Origin: Paraburkholderia sp. IMGN_8
GTDB lineage: Bacteria; Pseudomonadota; Gammaproteobacteria; Burkholderiales; Burkholderiaceae
Direction of reading: 5' to 3'
Assembly (NCBI RefSeq): GCF_038050405.1
Contig: NZ_CP150900.1
Location: forward strand, 4,278,001 to 4,342,000
Length of the DNA stretch: 64,000 nucleotides
Positions 17,306 through 26,432 of this stretch are shown in pieces (within the stretch, counting starts at the first letter, position 1; each line of letters starts with the position of its first letter). Both the position numbers and the translations under genes were made by a program. The notes beneath the pieces are model-generated. The model had not been told where the DNA came from, made no database searches, and was given only the letters and a program-made list of their open reading frames with translations.

Positions 17306-17406
17306 TAGACGCGTGGCTCAATCCAAATGCGTCGGACTTGGCGGCCTTGTACGCGATACTTGATGACAGGGACCGGCCGTACTACGAGCATCGACTTGCG
17401 GCATAG
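17306..17406 (+). pseudogene. yedK (SRAP) 3'-end fragment, copy A
   Basis: Reads DAWLNPNASDLAALYAILDD followed by RDRPYYEHRLAA and a stop. This matches the last 33 residues of the intact SRAP gene at 53482-54441 at all but two positions. Upstream sequence does not match, so only the 3' end survives. The fragment lies in the same orientation as the intact gene. A Gly-rich low-complexity stretch follows. Confidence 0.85.
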
Positions 17407-17620
17407 GGATTGGCCGGGCGAACATCGGTGGTGGCGGGGACGGTGCGCACATTGGTGGTCGTTGCATTGGCGGCAGCGTCGTTGTGATTGTTGCGTACTG
17501 ACTTGCTGACGCACCCCGACGAACCAATGCGCCTGCTCTCTCAGGCACTTTGCATTTCAGCGCCAGGTCGCGGCGCCTCACTTGCGCTAGACTGGCTTGA
17601 GCAACCGGAAGGAGACCTGG

Positions 17621-17893
17621 ATGATACGCAAGACGCTCAATGCTTCGCAGCTACAGCAGGAGGTCGACCGGCGAATCCATCGACTGCAGGAAATCGTCGA
17701 GGATGGAGTGAAGATTCGTGTGCCGCGGCCGCAGTTGCAGGAGGCTGACAAGACAGGCTGTAACTGGAACATGACTCACTTAGGCAACGCGGTCGGCTTC
17801 GAGCGCGACATCGAGGGCGTGCTCAAGGCCGTGCGTGCGGAATACAGCCTCAATACCGAAGTGAAAGAAACCGGCAACCCGTTTGGGGACTAA
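17621..17893 (+). CDS. small hypothetical protein, 90 residues
   Basis: Starts at an ATG preceded by GGAAGGAGACCTGG, a good ribosome site. The protein begins MIRKTLNASQLQQEVDRRIH, is charged and helical in its first half, and has GCNWNMTHLGN in the middle. It resembles short conserved proteins of Burkholderia whose function is not known. No operon partner. Confidence 0.6.
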   Translation: MIRKTLNASQLQQEVDRRIHRLQEIVEDGVKIRVPRPQLQEADKTGCNWNMTHLGNAVGFERDIEGVLKAVRAEYSLNTEVKETGNPFGD

Positions 17894-17969
17894 CCGCGAA
17901 AGACATCGATTCGTTGTTCGTTTTTGATGGCGTGGGCACTAATGATGCGCTTACCTCGAATGGTCTACC

Positions 17970-18293
17970 TTGCGACGCCCCGTCGCAGATATTCCTCGCT
18001 TTGAAATCTATGCTTTCTACCAGCATCGACATGGCCGCATGTCGCTCAAAATTGCCCACAACTGCCGAATGGACCTCTGGATTCAACCCTGCGCGCCGTG
18101 CGCTGACCTGTACGGTAAGCCGGCGGAAGAGCTTCCGCACCAGGACCTCACGCTTAACGGTACCGGCGCGGTCAAAGACGCGCGAGTAGAAGAGCACTAC
18201 ACCTGCGTTCGATGCCGCGCGGTGTTTGCGCGGATTCTTGCCGGGCCGCCGACGCGGCAGATTTGGATGCTGCTAAACGCTGGCCAGCACTAG
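17970..18293 (+). CDS. possible two-CxxC small protein
   Basis: An open frame with two thiol pairs: QPCAPCADLYG in the middle and HYTCVRCRAVFARI near the end, as in a small zinc-binding fold. FEIYAFYQHRHGRMSLKIAH precedes them. The start is unclear: a TTG at 17970 is the first possible, without a ribosome site, and no in-frame ATG gives a full-length product. It may be a real gene with a missed start or a 5'-truncated remnant. Confidence 0.4.
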   Translation: MRRPVADIPRFEIYAFYQHRHGRMSLKIAHNCRMDLWIQPCAPCADLYGKPAEELPHQDLTLNGTGAVKDARVEEHYTCVRCRAVFARILAGPPTRQIWMLLNAGQH

Positions 18294-18489
18294 CGCAACG
18301 CTTGCTCAATCTCGAAAGAGCACGAGTGTCTTCGCTTGGATTTCACCGAGTCGGAAGGATACTGCGTTGGGTTCAGCGTAGAAAAAACTGCGTGACGGCG
18401 CCCATGCTGTTCAACGATGAGACTGCAGTAGTCCATTTTGCGTTCCTCCCATGCGAACGCTGGGACTTATTAATAAGGGCAATTAAATT

Positions 18490-18864
18490 ATGAGCTCAGG
18501 ACGAGCTGTAGCTGGGATTGATATCGGCGGAGAGCGGAAGGGAAATCATCTAGTTATCCTGCGCGGCACCCAGATTGTGTGCAACCTCAGCCAGGAGGCG
18601 CCGGAGAATATGCTCGAAAAGTGCCTCCAATTTGACGTTGCAGCGGTAGGAATTGATGCACCCTGCCGGTGGCGGATTGGCCAATCCGGAAGACAAGCTG
18701 AGAAGGCGCTTGCACAGCAGCGAATCTTTTCGTTTGCCACCCCGACTCGTGAACTGGCCATGGCGAGTAAAAGCGGATTCTACGGATGGATGTTCAACGG
18801 CGAGCGGGTATATGACACATTCAGCCCACGCCTGTTCAGCGCAGGTCGCGCGCGCTCACTTTGA
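18490..18864 (+). pseudogene. truncated DUF429-like protein
   Basis: A 124-residue frame starting MSSGRAVAGIDIGGERKGNH. The pattern DIGGxRKG, VGIDAPCRWR, FATPTREL and FYGWMFNGE follows the DUF429 family (RNase H-like fold, predicted nuclease). Members are normally about twice as long. After GERVYD the frame becomes Arg-rich and stops, so the C-terminal half is missing. A strong hairpin follows at 18876. The function is unknown and the copy is probably inactive. Confidence 0.5.
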
Positions 18865-18875
18865 TTCGACAATTG

Positions 18876-18908
18876 GTTGGTTTTGGCGGCTGGTCCGCCA
18901 AAACCAAC
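18876..18908. terminator. long perfect hairpin
   Basis: GTTGGTTTTGGCGG, loop CTGGT, CCGCCAAAACCAAC: a perfect 14-base stem followed by TTTC. It lies just after the truncated DUF429 frame and probably acts as its terminator, despite the short T-run. Confidence 0.6.
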
Positions 18909-19036
18909 TTTCAAAGCTAAGGTGGTGACAAGTCTGTTAGCCTCGAAACGCGTGGTCGAAAAGTGCTCATTTCTCCCCCAACGGCGGGGGCGCTTTCCAC
19001 TTTTGAATCACAGTCGGAAGCAGTAGCGCGGCAATA

Positions 19037-19735
19037 TCATTTTCCGAACACTCTGTCGCCAAGAACGATTTTATGCATATTCGAGGGGTAAACCCACTGA
19101 AGCGCTTGGCATTCGACAAGCTTCATGAACGCAGGCGGTCCGCTGCAGATTACATGTGAGCTCGCGTGGGTGGGGCTCAAGGCGTGAGCCGTAGCGTTCG
19201 CAATCTGCTCCTCGCTTAGACCGATTCGGTGGTTAACCTGAGCATGGTCGCGAAGTTCGTCCAAATCCGTTCGAAAGACAGCTCGCTCGGGTGTTCGAGC
19301 GAAATTGTGAATTTCCAGGCAGCATCCCGCCACTGATGCGATATGCCTTGCGACACCTGCGATAGCTTTGACTCCAACGCCAGCTGAGAACAGGATATAG
19401 CGCGCGCTTCGGTCTATGACAACAGCAGTGTCTCGCGGAACTCCCATATGAATTTCGTCCCCTCTATTCCAAGAAAAACCCGAACTTACTTGCTTTGTTT
19501 CTCTATCGGCCTCTTGCCGGACTCCCAGGACAAACGCGTCACAGCGCGATGGAATGCGCCACAGAGGGTGCGACCGCACGGTTCGGCTACCATTGTCTCG
19601 AACGAGGTCTACTATTGCTCCGTCTTCGAACGGTGGTAGTTCCATCTGATGCTTCGTCTCCAATTCGACGGCGTGATATCCCTGAGCGAGCGGCCACTTC
19701 CGCGTCACAATTGCTGCAATCATCTTCTCGTCCAT
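19037..19735 (-). CDS. ferredoxin-reductase-like flavoprotein lacking the 2Fe-2S domain
   Basis: A 232-residue protein resembling the FNR module of phthalate-dioxygenase-reductase/VanB enzymes: YILFSAGVGVKAIAGVARHI (NAD-binding start), and VICSGPPAFMKLV in place of the usual 'YxCGPxxFM'. In the usual enzymes an R-x-Y-S motif binds FMN; here the region reads SHPLWRIPS, so flavin binding may be altered. The C-terminal plant-type ferredoxin domain is absent and no separate ferredoxin gene is nearby. The ATG at 19735 follows GGAGAAAAC. Confidence 0.6.
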   Translation of the reverse strand: MDEKMIAAIVTRKWPLAQGYHAVELETKHQMELPPFEDGAIVDLVRDNGSRTVRSHPLWRIPSRCDAFVLGVRQEADRETKQVSSGFSWNRGDEIHMGVPRDTAVVIDRSARYILFSAGVGVKAIAGVARHIASVAGCCLEIHNFARTPERAVFRTDLDELRDHAQVNHRIGLSEEQIANATAHALSPTHASSHVICSGPPAFMKLVECQALQWVYPSNMHKIVLGDRVFGK

Positions 19736-20007
19736 GTTTTCTCCACTATAGGCCTGCAAAAAGGAGGGGAAGGTGCTCGGTGTGACAACGCAGAATTGCG
19801 GCCGACCCGAAGCTTTATGTTCGATAGCCGGATTCAGGGTAGGACGCGTCTATGTTGACCGCAAGATGCGATAGTTGAATGCCGTTTATATGACATCCTT
19901 GATAATCATTCGTGTGGCTGCTACTGCTTGCAGTCTCCGGCGCCCTTCTCGCACAAGGGGCAGCCGCCGCCGGCGGGGGAACGCATCGCGTCGATGTTTG
20001 ACTGCAA

Positions 20008-20331
20008 GTGAAGTTCATCGGCGAAGCGTCGACGCTACGCGGCTACCCTCGGTGGTCCGCTTCAGTGTGGGATTTGATTGCGCGGAGCATCGCGGCGGCG
20101 CTCAATGACGGCGATGAACAAGTGCCAGCAAGGCCGACGCTTCCCGAAGTCCCCATGCACGAAAGGGATGGTCTGCGATATGTGCGCCTGCGCGAAATAC
20201 CTGAACCGACTAGAACGTTTTTCCGTAAGAACTTAGCTTACTCAACGCGCCCTGTCATCGAAGACGACCCCGAGCCCATGGACTGTGCATACGCCTGGGA
20301 CTGGCAGGATTTTTTGGTGGGAGCACGATAG
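20008..20331 (+). CDS. YPRxxxSxWDLxAR family protein, tandem copy 1
   Basis: A 107-residue protein of a small family of which three copies stand in tandem here. Shared landmarks are GYPRWSASVWDLIARSIAAA, YVRLREIPEP and PMDCAYAWDWQDFL. The GTG start at 20008 overlaps the stop of a short upstream frame (GTGA), the same coupling used by copy 2. That upstream frame carries a CGCYC motif but has no clear start. There is no signal peptide. Function unknown. Confidence 0.65.
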   Translation: MKFIGEASTLRGYPRWSASVWDLIARSIAAALNDGDEQVPARPTLPEVPMHERDGLRYVRLREIPEPTRTFFRKNLAYSTRPVIEDDPEPMDCAYAWDWQDFLVGAR

Positions 20332-20481
20332 TGCCGCAAGCGATACCCGGCGTACCTGCACAGTTCCTACTCCACGGAGCGCGAGCATCTTCGTTTTCAT
20401 CTCGACCTCAGTGTTCTGTACCCCCTGTACATTTACATTTTGCCCAACGCGTGGCCGTAGTCCGATGTATGGAGTGTAACC

Positions 20482-20694
20482 GTGACAATTCGGTATGAAC
20501 GCACGCAAGCAGTGCTTCGCACGCGCGACATGCTCAAAGCGCTAGCTTCCGGGGAGCAAATCGATACAGACTTGCTGCAGCGGTGCGCCGCGTCGTTGCT
20601 AAAGCACTTTCCAGGGGCTGCCGACATTGACTTGTCGGCTGCTGCCCTGCCTGCAGTATGGGCGCGAGTGAGTGCAAAATGGCATGAGGGGTGA
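20482..20694 (+). CDS. BPSL0761-like small protein
   Basis: A 70-residue protein opening VTIRYERTQAVLRTRDMLKA, close to the start of the BPSL0761-type proteins of Burkholderia (YERTRAVLxTRxFL). The middle LLKHFPGAADIDL also fits. GTG start. The stop overlaps the next start by four bases (GTGA), so it is coupled to the tandem copy 2 gene. These proteins have no known function. Confidence 0.65.
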   Translation: MTIRYERTQAVLRTRDMLKALASGEQIDTDLLQRCAASLLKHFPGAADIDLSAAALPAVWARVSAKWHEG

Positions 20695-20990
20695 CCCTGA
20701 ACGACTACCCACGCTTCGCCTCGACCATATGGGACCTGGTAGCACGTGCTGTTGCGGTCGCGCTGACTGGGAAGGAGGAACTACTTCCACGCCCACAACA
20801 ACTTGATGTTCCTATTCACGCCGCCGGTAACACCACGTATGTCCGGCTTCGGGAGATACCGGAGCCTGCGCGAAGCCTGTTCAAAAACCGTATTGCCTTT
20901 TCGACCCGCCCGTTAATTGAAGAGGACCCGCAGCCAATGGATTGTGCTTATTCGTGGGACTGGCGCGATTTTTTGGCTGGAGGCAGATAG
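20691..20990 (+). CDS. YPRxxxSxWDLxAR family protein, tandem copy 2
   Basis: A 99-residue paralogue of the protein at 20008. Both share YVRLREIPEPxR, STRPxIExDPxPMDCAYxWDW and DFL. GTG start, overlapping the BPSL0761-like gene by four bases. The two genes may form a small unit whose duplication gave copy 1. Acidic and probably cytoplasmic. Function unknown. Confidence 0.65.
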   Translation: MTLNDYPRFASTIWDLVARAVAVALTGKEELLPRPQQLDVPIHAAGNTTYVRLREIPEPARSLFKNRIAFSTRPLIEEDPQPMDCAYSWDWRDFLAGGR

Positions 20991-21050
20991 TGCCATCGAT
21001 GATGTCCAAGTCTCGTTGGGCTTGCGGCATAGTCGCCATTAGGCGAGGCC

Positions 21051-21329
21051 ATGCTCATGAAAGCACGGCGTGTGTCCAGGCAGCGAGAAAATCACGCAGA
21101 AGTGACTATCGTGACCATTGAAGAAGCAGCGAAATTTCTCTTCGTCAGCCAGGCGCACATTCGCCATCTTCTTGAGCGTGGAGAATTGGTCGAGGTCACA
21201 CGAGAGTATTCGGGCGGTCACGTCGATATCGATATGACTTCGATTCAAGCGTATCGGGAAAAGCGCAGGGCAGCTCAGCGAGCCTATATGGATTCGCAGA
21301 CCGAAGACAACGACCCGGTTGGGCTTTAG
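21051..21329 (+). CDS. excisionase-type HTH DNA-binding protein / antitoxin-like
   Basis: A 92-residue protein with the MerR-like helix-turn-helix of the excisionase family: TIEEAAKFLFVSQAHIRHLL followed by ERGELVEV (residues about 20-50), then a helix ending DMTSIQAYREKRRAAQRA. Proteins of this shape are either excisionases or antitoxins paired with PIN toxins. No PIN gene follows; the next frame is a truncated copy of the WDL family. ATG at 21051. Confidence 0.6.
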   Translation: MLMKARRVSRQRENHAEVTIVTIEEAAKFLFVSQAHIRHLLERGELVEVTREYSGGHVDIDMTSIQAYREKRRAAQRAYMDSQTEDNDPVGL

Positions 21330-21348
21330 TACCCTCCATGAGCCCGCG

Positions 21349-21459
21349 ATGGTCGTTCTGATAGAAACCGCAACCATAGCTGACTACTCGCGTTTCAGCA
21401 CAAGCGTGTGGGACCTCGTAGCTCAAGGGGTCGCCACGGCGTTGAGGACATCAGCGTGA
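21349..21459 (+). pseudogene. YPRxxxSxWDLxAR family, truncated tandem copy 3
   Basis: A 36-codon frame whose second half reads DYSRFSTSVWDLVAQGVATA. This matches the first 20 residues of the tandem copies at 20008 and 20691. It ends in a stop soon after, so only the N-terminal motif is left. Confidence 0.6.
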
Positions 21460-22429
21460 GGGGATTGTTGCGCAATGCAGAGCATCACGTCGTTTCTGAA
21501 CGGCTGAAATCAGTAGGCCGTGCTGTCAAATTCGACCTCGATGACCTGTAGCTGCGCGAACTGACGATGATATTTCGCTGCACAGCTAGTCACCTTCGCA
21601 AAACGAAGCAGTTGTGGAATGCGTGGCGGGTAGGCTTGCGGGAAGCGCTTGCGCCGTGACCGCAGGCATCCCGCTCCGGATGTCGGTCCGCGACAGCGCG
21701 TAACCCGCGGCGAGTTCTAACCTTATATCGACAGGTCCGCTCACACCTGCGACGGGGATGGATAGTCGTTCACCGTCAGGCACTTGGGCTACGTGTGCTC
21801 ATGTTATCCACAATCTTGCCAACAAAATGTGGGGATAAGCTCGGGAGTCGCGATGCACGCGAGCGTCGTCAACGGCTACGGCGAGACGGTGCTCAGACCT
21901 AAAGCCGGCGACTGTTGCGTTTACAACTTGGGTCTTCGACTCCGTGATGCTTCTACCGCGCCTCTTTCAACTTCCTATTGCCACCGCTGCCTGCTGATTG
22001 AACTGCAACTGCTCGGGCTTCTGTCACGGCACGGTTCAACCCAGCGCGGCCGGAAACCGCACCGATGGGCCTCAACACCACTTGGCTCCATGAAAACAGG
22101 TTTAGCGATGAGGTACGCAATGTGATTCGGCGAGTCGAGGCCGATTTGCGCTGCAGTTCAACGAATTGCGTTCCGGTGGTCGCTCGCTCGAGGCGCAGAC
22201 GTGCACCCCTACCCAACTTCAGCTGCCGTGTCCGTATCAATCGACGAGAAGCCAAGTGTCCCATTTCCGGCCGTCTCCGAGAGCAAGTTCGATGTTTTGT
22301 CATGGAAACGCTGCTTGACCCGCTGGGGCGAACGAAGGCAGTATCAGAGACGCGGCGCATTGCCATACCGGCGAACTGGCAGTGGACATGTGCCTGCCGG
22401 AACCCAACTCCATCGGTGAGGAGACGTCC
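21460..22429. other. region of remnants without an intact gene
   Basis: About 970 bases. At 21885-21930 a short stretch reads ETVLRPKAGDCCVY, a decayed copy of the GDCCVxC protein encoded at 36341 and of its second remnant at 42668. The rest shows no frame that I can support on either strand. Confidence 0.5.
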
Positions 22430-22762
22430 ATGATAGAGGTGACGAATACGTACGACCTGCAGCCAGGCGTGAATCTGGAGTCTTACGCCGAATGGGCCAG
22501 GAAGGCGGCGGAAACGATTGTGCAGCAGCCAGGCCTGGTCGAACTTCGCGCGAACCGGAATATGCTCGGCGCCCCGCAGATTCGAACGACCACCTGCTGG
22601 AGGTCTACAATCGACTGGGCGACGTTCGCAGACGGGCCATGGCGCGCGCTGGAGCAGGAATTACGGACCTTCGCGACCAATTTCAAGGTTGAGATGTGGG
22701 GACCGTCGCCGCTCCTGCCGACGCCACTCCGTCCGGACCCAACCGGCGGTGCTGGTGCATGA
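22430..22762 (+). CDS. putative antibiotic-biosynthesis-monooxygenase-like (dimeric barrel) protein
   Basis: A 110-residue protein starting MIEVTNTYDLQPGVNLESYA. The pattern of a short strand, a helix with AEWARKAAETIVQQPGLVE, then RANRNMLG and a W-rich helix fits the ABM/dimeric alpha-beta barrel fold. The C-terminal tail is Pro-rich. ATG at 22430 follows GAGGAGACGTCC. The fold call is by pattern, and the substrate is unknown. It stands alone. Confidence 0.5.
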   Translation: MIEVTNTYDLQPGVNLESYAEWARKAAETIVQQPGLVELRANRNMLGAPQIRTTTCWRSTIDWATFADGPWRALEQELRTFATNFKVEMWGPSPLLPTPLRPDPTGGAGA

Positions 22763-22989
22763 GCAGACCCACGCGCGTCGTCAGCATCGAAACCGGTCGC
22801 GGCAGTCCGTCCGAAAGAGGCTGGAATTGGACATTTCCCGAAGTAGGCGGGCGTGTTCGGGTTTGCGCCAGCATGCTGGCTGTTGGCAAGCCCGCGAGCG
22901 CCGTCGTCAAGGCATCCAGCGTCATAATCGCGGTCGAGTAGTATCGTTGCCCGGGCTCGTCTGCGCCGCGCGACCGCCCTTTTAAGTCG

Positions 22990-23408
22990 TTACTCTGCAG
23001 GGTCGAAGAAGCTGGCGATACCGGCGTAGGTCGCTGCGTCCATTTCCGCGCATCCCAATTTTTTGAGTGCGTTGAAGTGACGGTCATTTAACCACCAGTC
23101 CGAGCCGGCGTCGCGCAGAATGAGCCGGAAGGACCGCACATCCTCTATGCTTGCAAACAGTTGGGTGTGATGAAGCGGTCCCCATCCAGTATGCCCGCTT
23201 CGGCCGCTGCAGTGAGGCTGTCCATCGCCCACGCCAAACCGGGATTGCCGGGCATTGTAAGCAAGGCCGACAGCCGGATTGGCGTCAGTGTCTTGTCGCG
23301 ATGATGCCAGCCTCCGAACTCGATACATGCGCCGGCCACTTTTTGTCCCTCTTCGGTCTCGAACATCAGTTGGGACGGTTGCGGTAGGTACGCGTTAATC
23401 ACTGCCAT
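22990..23408 (-). pseudogene. frameshifted hypothetical protein
   Basis: From an ATG at 23408 the frame reads MAVINAYLPQPSQLMFETEE to GDRFITP, then stops after a few residues. One base over, the next frame carries on as TQLFASIEDVRSFRLILRDA to the stop at 22990. Together the parts make a protein of about 139 residues. A single one-base frameshift near 23160 breaks it. Whether this is real decay or a sequencing error cannot be told here. Confidence 0.55.
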
Positions 23409-23573
23409 CTGCTTCCTCGATTTTGATTGGTTGATTTCGGCGAGTCGAGCGACTCGCTGATGGCAATTACGACATAACTGACACGGTTCTTGAACTGCCG
23501 CGGAGATGGTGTACGAAGCCGATGGCGCCAATGTGGAGCCGACGCCTTCCTTATTCTTCGGTCGACATGCTCA

Positions 23574-24272
23574 TCAAAATTTTTCTACCCAAGGGCGCAG
23601 TTCGACTTCCCACGTCCAGGCGCTGCGGTGCTGACGATGAATATGGAGATACTCCTGTGCTATCGCATCAGGGTCCAACCATTTGTCGTCAGTGCTGCCG
23701 TCATCCGGTTGCGCCCGACTACTGGCGATGCCGCCGTCGATGACAAAATGCGCCACATGAATATTTTTCGGGGCGAGCTCTCGCGCCATGCATTGGGCCA
23801 TTCCTCGCAAGGCGAATTTGCCCATCGCAAATGGCGTCGAACCGGGTAGACCTTTCACGCTCGCCGTAGCGCCGGTCAGGAGGATGGTGCCGTTGCCGCG
23901 CGCCAGCATTCGAACGGCTGCGGCCTGGGCTACGAGAAAGCCACCGACGGCGGTCACTTTAAGCGCATCCTCAAGTTTCTCTGCGTCGATGTCTTCGACC
24001 GCCGCGCGATAGCGGCCACTCGCGTTGTAGACAACGAGGTCAGGAACGCCGAACGAGTCCTCTACGCGGTCAAAGAGTGCCTTGACATCGTCCGGCCGAC
24101 TGGCGTCGCAATTCAAGGCGAGAGCGCCCGTCTCGTCGACGAGGTCCGTCAGCTTGCTGGTATCGCGGGCTGCGAGCGCGACGTGCATACCCTCTGCCGC
24201 AAACAGCCGCGCGAGCGAAGCACTCAATCCCTTTCCCGCACCCACAATCAAAGCAGTCTCAGTTCGACCCAT
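23574..24272 (-). CDS. short-chain dehydrogenase/reductase-like protein with Tyr-to-Phe active site
   Basis: A 232-residue Rossmann protein. The nucleotide motif is VGAGKGLSASLA (near residue 10), then YNASG and LTGATASVKG, whose Ser is in the catalytic position. The YxxxK motif is replaced by FAMGK in STPFAMGKFALRG, so the catalytic Tyr is Phe. Several SDR subgroups with this exact FA-x-x-K form exist, so it may still be an enzyme, but classical catalysis is in doubt. No partner gene is close. Confidence 0.75.
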   Translation of the reverse strand: MGRTETALIVGAGKGLSASLARLFAAEGMHVALAARDTSKLTDLVDETGALALNCDASRPDDVKALFDRVEDSFGVPDLVVYNASGRYRAAVEDIDAEKLEDALKVTAVGGFLVAQAAAVRMLARGNGTILLTGATASVKGLPGSTPFAMGKFALRGMAQCMARELAPKNIHVAHFVIDGGIASSRAQPDDGSTDDKWLDPDAIAQEYLHIHRQHRSAWTWEVELRPWVEKF

Positions 24273-24383
24273 GATGCCTCCGGATTCAGCAGGGACTGGC
24301 GCAGCGGCGCATGCTGTGCGTTTGTCCCTGTTCGGGCTGTGTACCTCGCTGATTGTAGACGGTCGACCGGCATTCTTCAGCGC

Positions 24384-24560
24384 TCACCGCGATAGCAACC
24401 GCTCTTCGAAAGGATACCGACTCAAGAGCTCGCTACCTGATTCCGTGATAAGAAGTTGCTCCTCCAGCTTTATGCATTCACTCCCGTCATTCCGTGCCAC
24501 CAAAGCCTCGACGCAGAATATCATCCCGGGCTCGACGGAACTGTAGCGGTCATACACGAG
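24384..24560 (-). pseudogene. C-terminal fragment of an M24-family (Xaa-Pro) peptidase
   Basis: Reads YSSVEPGMIFCVEALVARND, then KLEEQLLITESGSELLSRYP to the stop. This is the typical C-terminal end of M24 peptidases, including the Glu of VEAL and Glu of KLE that bind metal. No upstream part was found in any frame, so only the last about 58 codons remain. Confidence 0.55.
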
Positions 24561-24690
24561 ACCAGCTGAGCTGGGACGCTTGAAAGGAGTGCTGTGCTCC
24601 TGACCACTGTCTGGCATCGACGTCGTGGTAGCTCGCACGGAATGGACGGCGCATGTCTCCGGCGTTCTCGCCTGTTTTGTGGCTGACAGT

Positions 24691-24909
24691 TCAATGCATG
24701 GTTGCGACACGCTTCACATAAGCGTCAACTTGCATGTCAATTAACGGTGTCACAGTCACTGCGGCGGCTACGTCACCCGACGCGGGCAGTAACCCAACAA
24801 ATGCTGCGATGCCAGTCCCGCAGACCACCGCAACAGAGATAGCAGCGACGGCGACAAGTGAAGACCCACGCGTTGGCATGGAATTAACGAACCCCTGCAC
24901 GAAGCTCAT
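24691..24909 (-). CDS. small single-span membrane protein
   Basis: A 72-residue protein with one hydrophobic segment (LVAVAAISVAVVCGTGIAAF, about residues 18-37). A strong GGAGG lies 8 bases before the ATG at 24909, which decides the start over a longer frame. It resembles small Burkholderia proteins with a 'TLVAVAAISVT' membrane segment. No function is known. Confidence 0.6.
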   Translation of the reverse strand: MSFVQGFVNSMPTRGSSLVAVAAISVAVVCGTGIAAFVGLLPASGDVAAAVTVTPLIDMQVDAYVKRVATMH

Positions 24910-25358
24910 GATGGCAACCTCCGGTTGGCGCAGCCATAGTTGCAACGACCATGCCGACGGAGATAGTAGTTTCTGGGCTGCCATTCGAACCGGGCTGCCA
25001 GCCTTGTTGACGCCCGGCGTGAGCGGGCGGAAGGACGACTCGATGTTGGGTTCTGACAAACGTTTCGGCTTTATATGTTGCCTCCAAAGCCGACACTTAC
25101 AACCCGCGCGTTGGGAAATGCCGCTGGCAGGTAAAATCGAGACAGTTCGCACGCGTGCGAGCCAAATAGGGTCGGCGTCGCTTGCCGTAACTTCTATGGT
25201 CAGACCTGGCAAACCACTGGACGGCGACATCGTCTTGAAAATAAAGAGCCGCATCACTTCAGTCCCAACCCGGACGCAGTCCTGCTTTCCAGCATTCTTT
25301 CTTGTTTGACACCCCGCGGAGACCTATCTTTAAGTTGCTTCTCATTCAGGAGACGGCC

Positions 25359-25598
25359 ATGGACTGCGGGGTGGTCAGTGTGCATTTCGACAGCCGGCAC
25401 CTGTTTCTCGACCTGGCTGACGGTCGGGCTGTCCAGTTTCCACTGGACCGGTTCCCTGTCCTGCGGGCAGCTACAACAGCGGAGCGCGGGCATTTTGCAA
25501 TCTCTTTGGACCGCCAGCAGTTGTACTGGCCGGAACTGGACGAAGAGATGAACATCACCGCTTTGTTTCAGTCCTCGCGAGACAGCACGCAACACTAG
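25359..25598 (+). CDS. DUF2442-domain protein
   Basis: A 79-residue protein. VHFDSRHLFLDLADGRAVQF and the following PLDRFPVLRAA fit the DUF2442 pattern (a small beta-rich domain often beside DUF4160 in toxin-antitoxin-like pairs). The ATG at 25359 follows CAGGAGACGGCC. No DUF4160 partner is next to it, so it may be orphaned. Confidence 0.7.
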   Translation: MDCGVVSVHFDSRHLFLDLADGRAVQFPLDRFPVLRAATTAERGHFAISLDRQQLYWPELDEEMNITALFQSSRDSTQH

Positions 25599-25762
25599 CG
25601 GCCTTACCTGCAGAGTATCCGACGCTATCCGTCGAACGCGACGCCGCGATTTCTCCGGTGTCGGCTTGTCAGCTTGTTTCTTCCGGCCAAGCGATGTCCG
25701 CATCCAGCTTCTGCTCCCTCAACGCTTAATATTGGGCGAGAGCGACGACCGCCATTCAGGTT

Positions 25763-26101
25763 TTGTTGAAAATACTGCCGTCTCGCCAGTACGATATAAG
25801 CCGATACGTCGAAACAATCTGTCGAGCATCTATCGTGGAAGCCCTTGAACTTGAACCCAGTGTTTCCACAGACGGTGTCGTTTTTGCGCTATCACTCTGT
25901 GGTCGCGACGTCGCGTGCATCGTCACGCGCGAGACACTCGAGCAGCATTTCTGGGTGCAACCTGACGCAACTGATGCGCGCGTTCTCAAGGCATTCTCCG
26001 AAGGCCGCAGGCGCATCGTGGCTTTGGCGGAACGAAAGGCCCGCGCACGACCAGGCGAGCGTATCGTGCTGACCGTCGATGACTTCGACCCGAGGAAATA
26101 G
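25763..26101 (+). CDS. DUF1488-like small protein
   Basis: Up to 112 residues. VVFALSLCGRDVACIVTRET followed by LEQHFWV fits the DUF1488 pattern (V-x-F ... G-x-x-V-x-C-x-V-x-x-E-x-L). The start is uncertain: TTG at 25763 is the first available; the conserved part begins about 25 residues later. No operon partner. Function unknown for the family. Confidence 0.5.
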   Translation: MLKILPSRQYDISRYVETICRASIVEALELEPSVSTDGVVFALSLCGRDVACIVTRETLEQHFWVQPDATDARVLKAFSEGRRRIVALAERKARARPGERIVLTVDDFDPRK

Positions 26102-26204
26102 CGCGCCCGGGTAGCCGGAGTGTGCGCAAGCGGAAGGAAGTCGGGCAACGGTGAGGTCCAATCAACCGTGACTTTGCGGCACTAGCCGCGTGCGAGACCA
26201 GGAC

Positions 26205-26432
26205 ATGGCGGCAGAAATCAAGGCGTCGCCGGAGGCCGTAGCACTTGAGCGCATCGCTGGCGCCGCACGGGAAGTGCAGGCAGCGTCGGCTGCGCTGGAA
26301 AAGCATTTTGATGGCAATGGAGCCGCGCAACCGTCGACGCTTGAACTCGCGCGGTTTGCCGCCGCCATGCAGGAACTGCGCGATGCGCGTGAGGAATTCG
26401 ACCGACTGCTTTCGCATAAGCGGCAGCAATGA
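26205..26432 (+). CDS. small helical hypothetical protein
   Basis: A 75-residue protein with two long amphipathic helices (ERIAGAAREVQAASAALEKH and LARFAAAMQELRDAREEFDR) likely to form a coiled coil. ATG at 26205; a GTG at 26190 is possible. No family recognised. Confidence 0.45.
   Translation: MAAEIKASPEAVALERIAGAAREVQAASAALEKHFDGNGAAQPSTLELARFAAAMQELRDAREEFDRLLSHKRQQ

Noticed and set aside
22759..22941. A 60-codon + strand frame whose ATG overlaps the stop of the ABM-like gene, and a minus-strand frame (about 22683-22930) over the same bases
   Set aside because: Both frames look half plausible and exclude each other; neither has a recognised family or a good ribosome site, so no gene was called.
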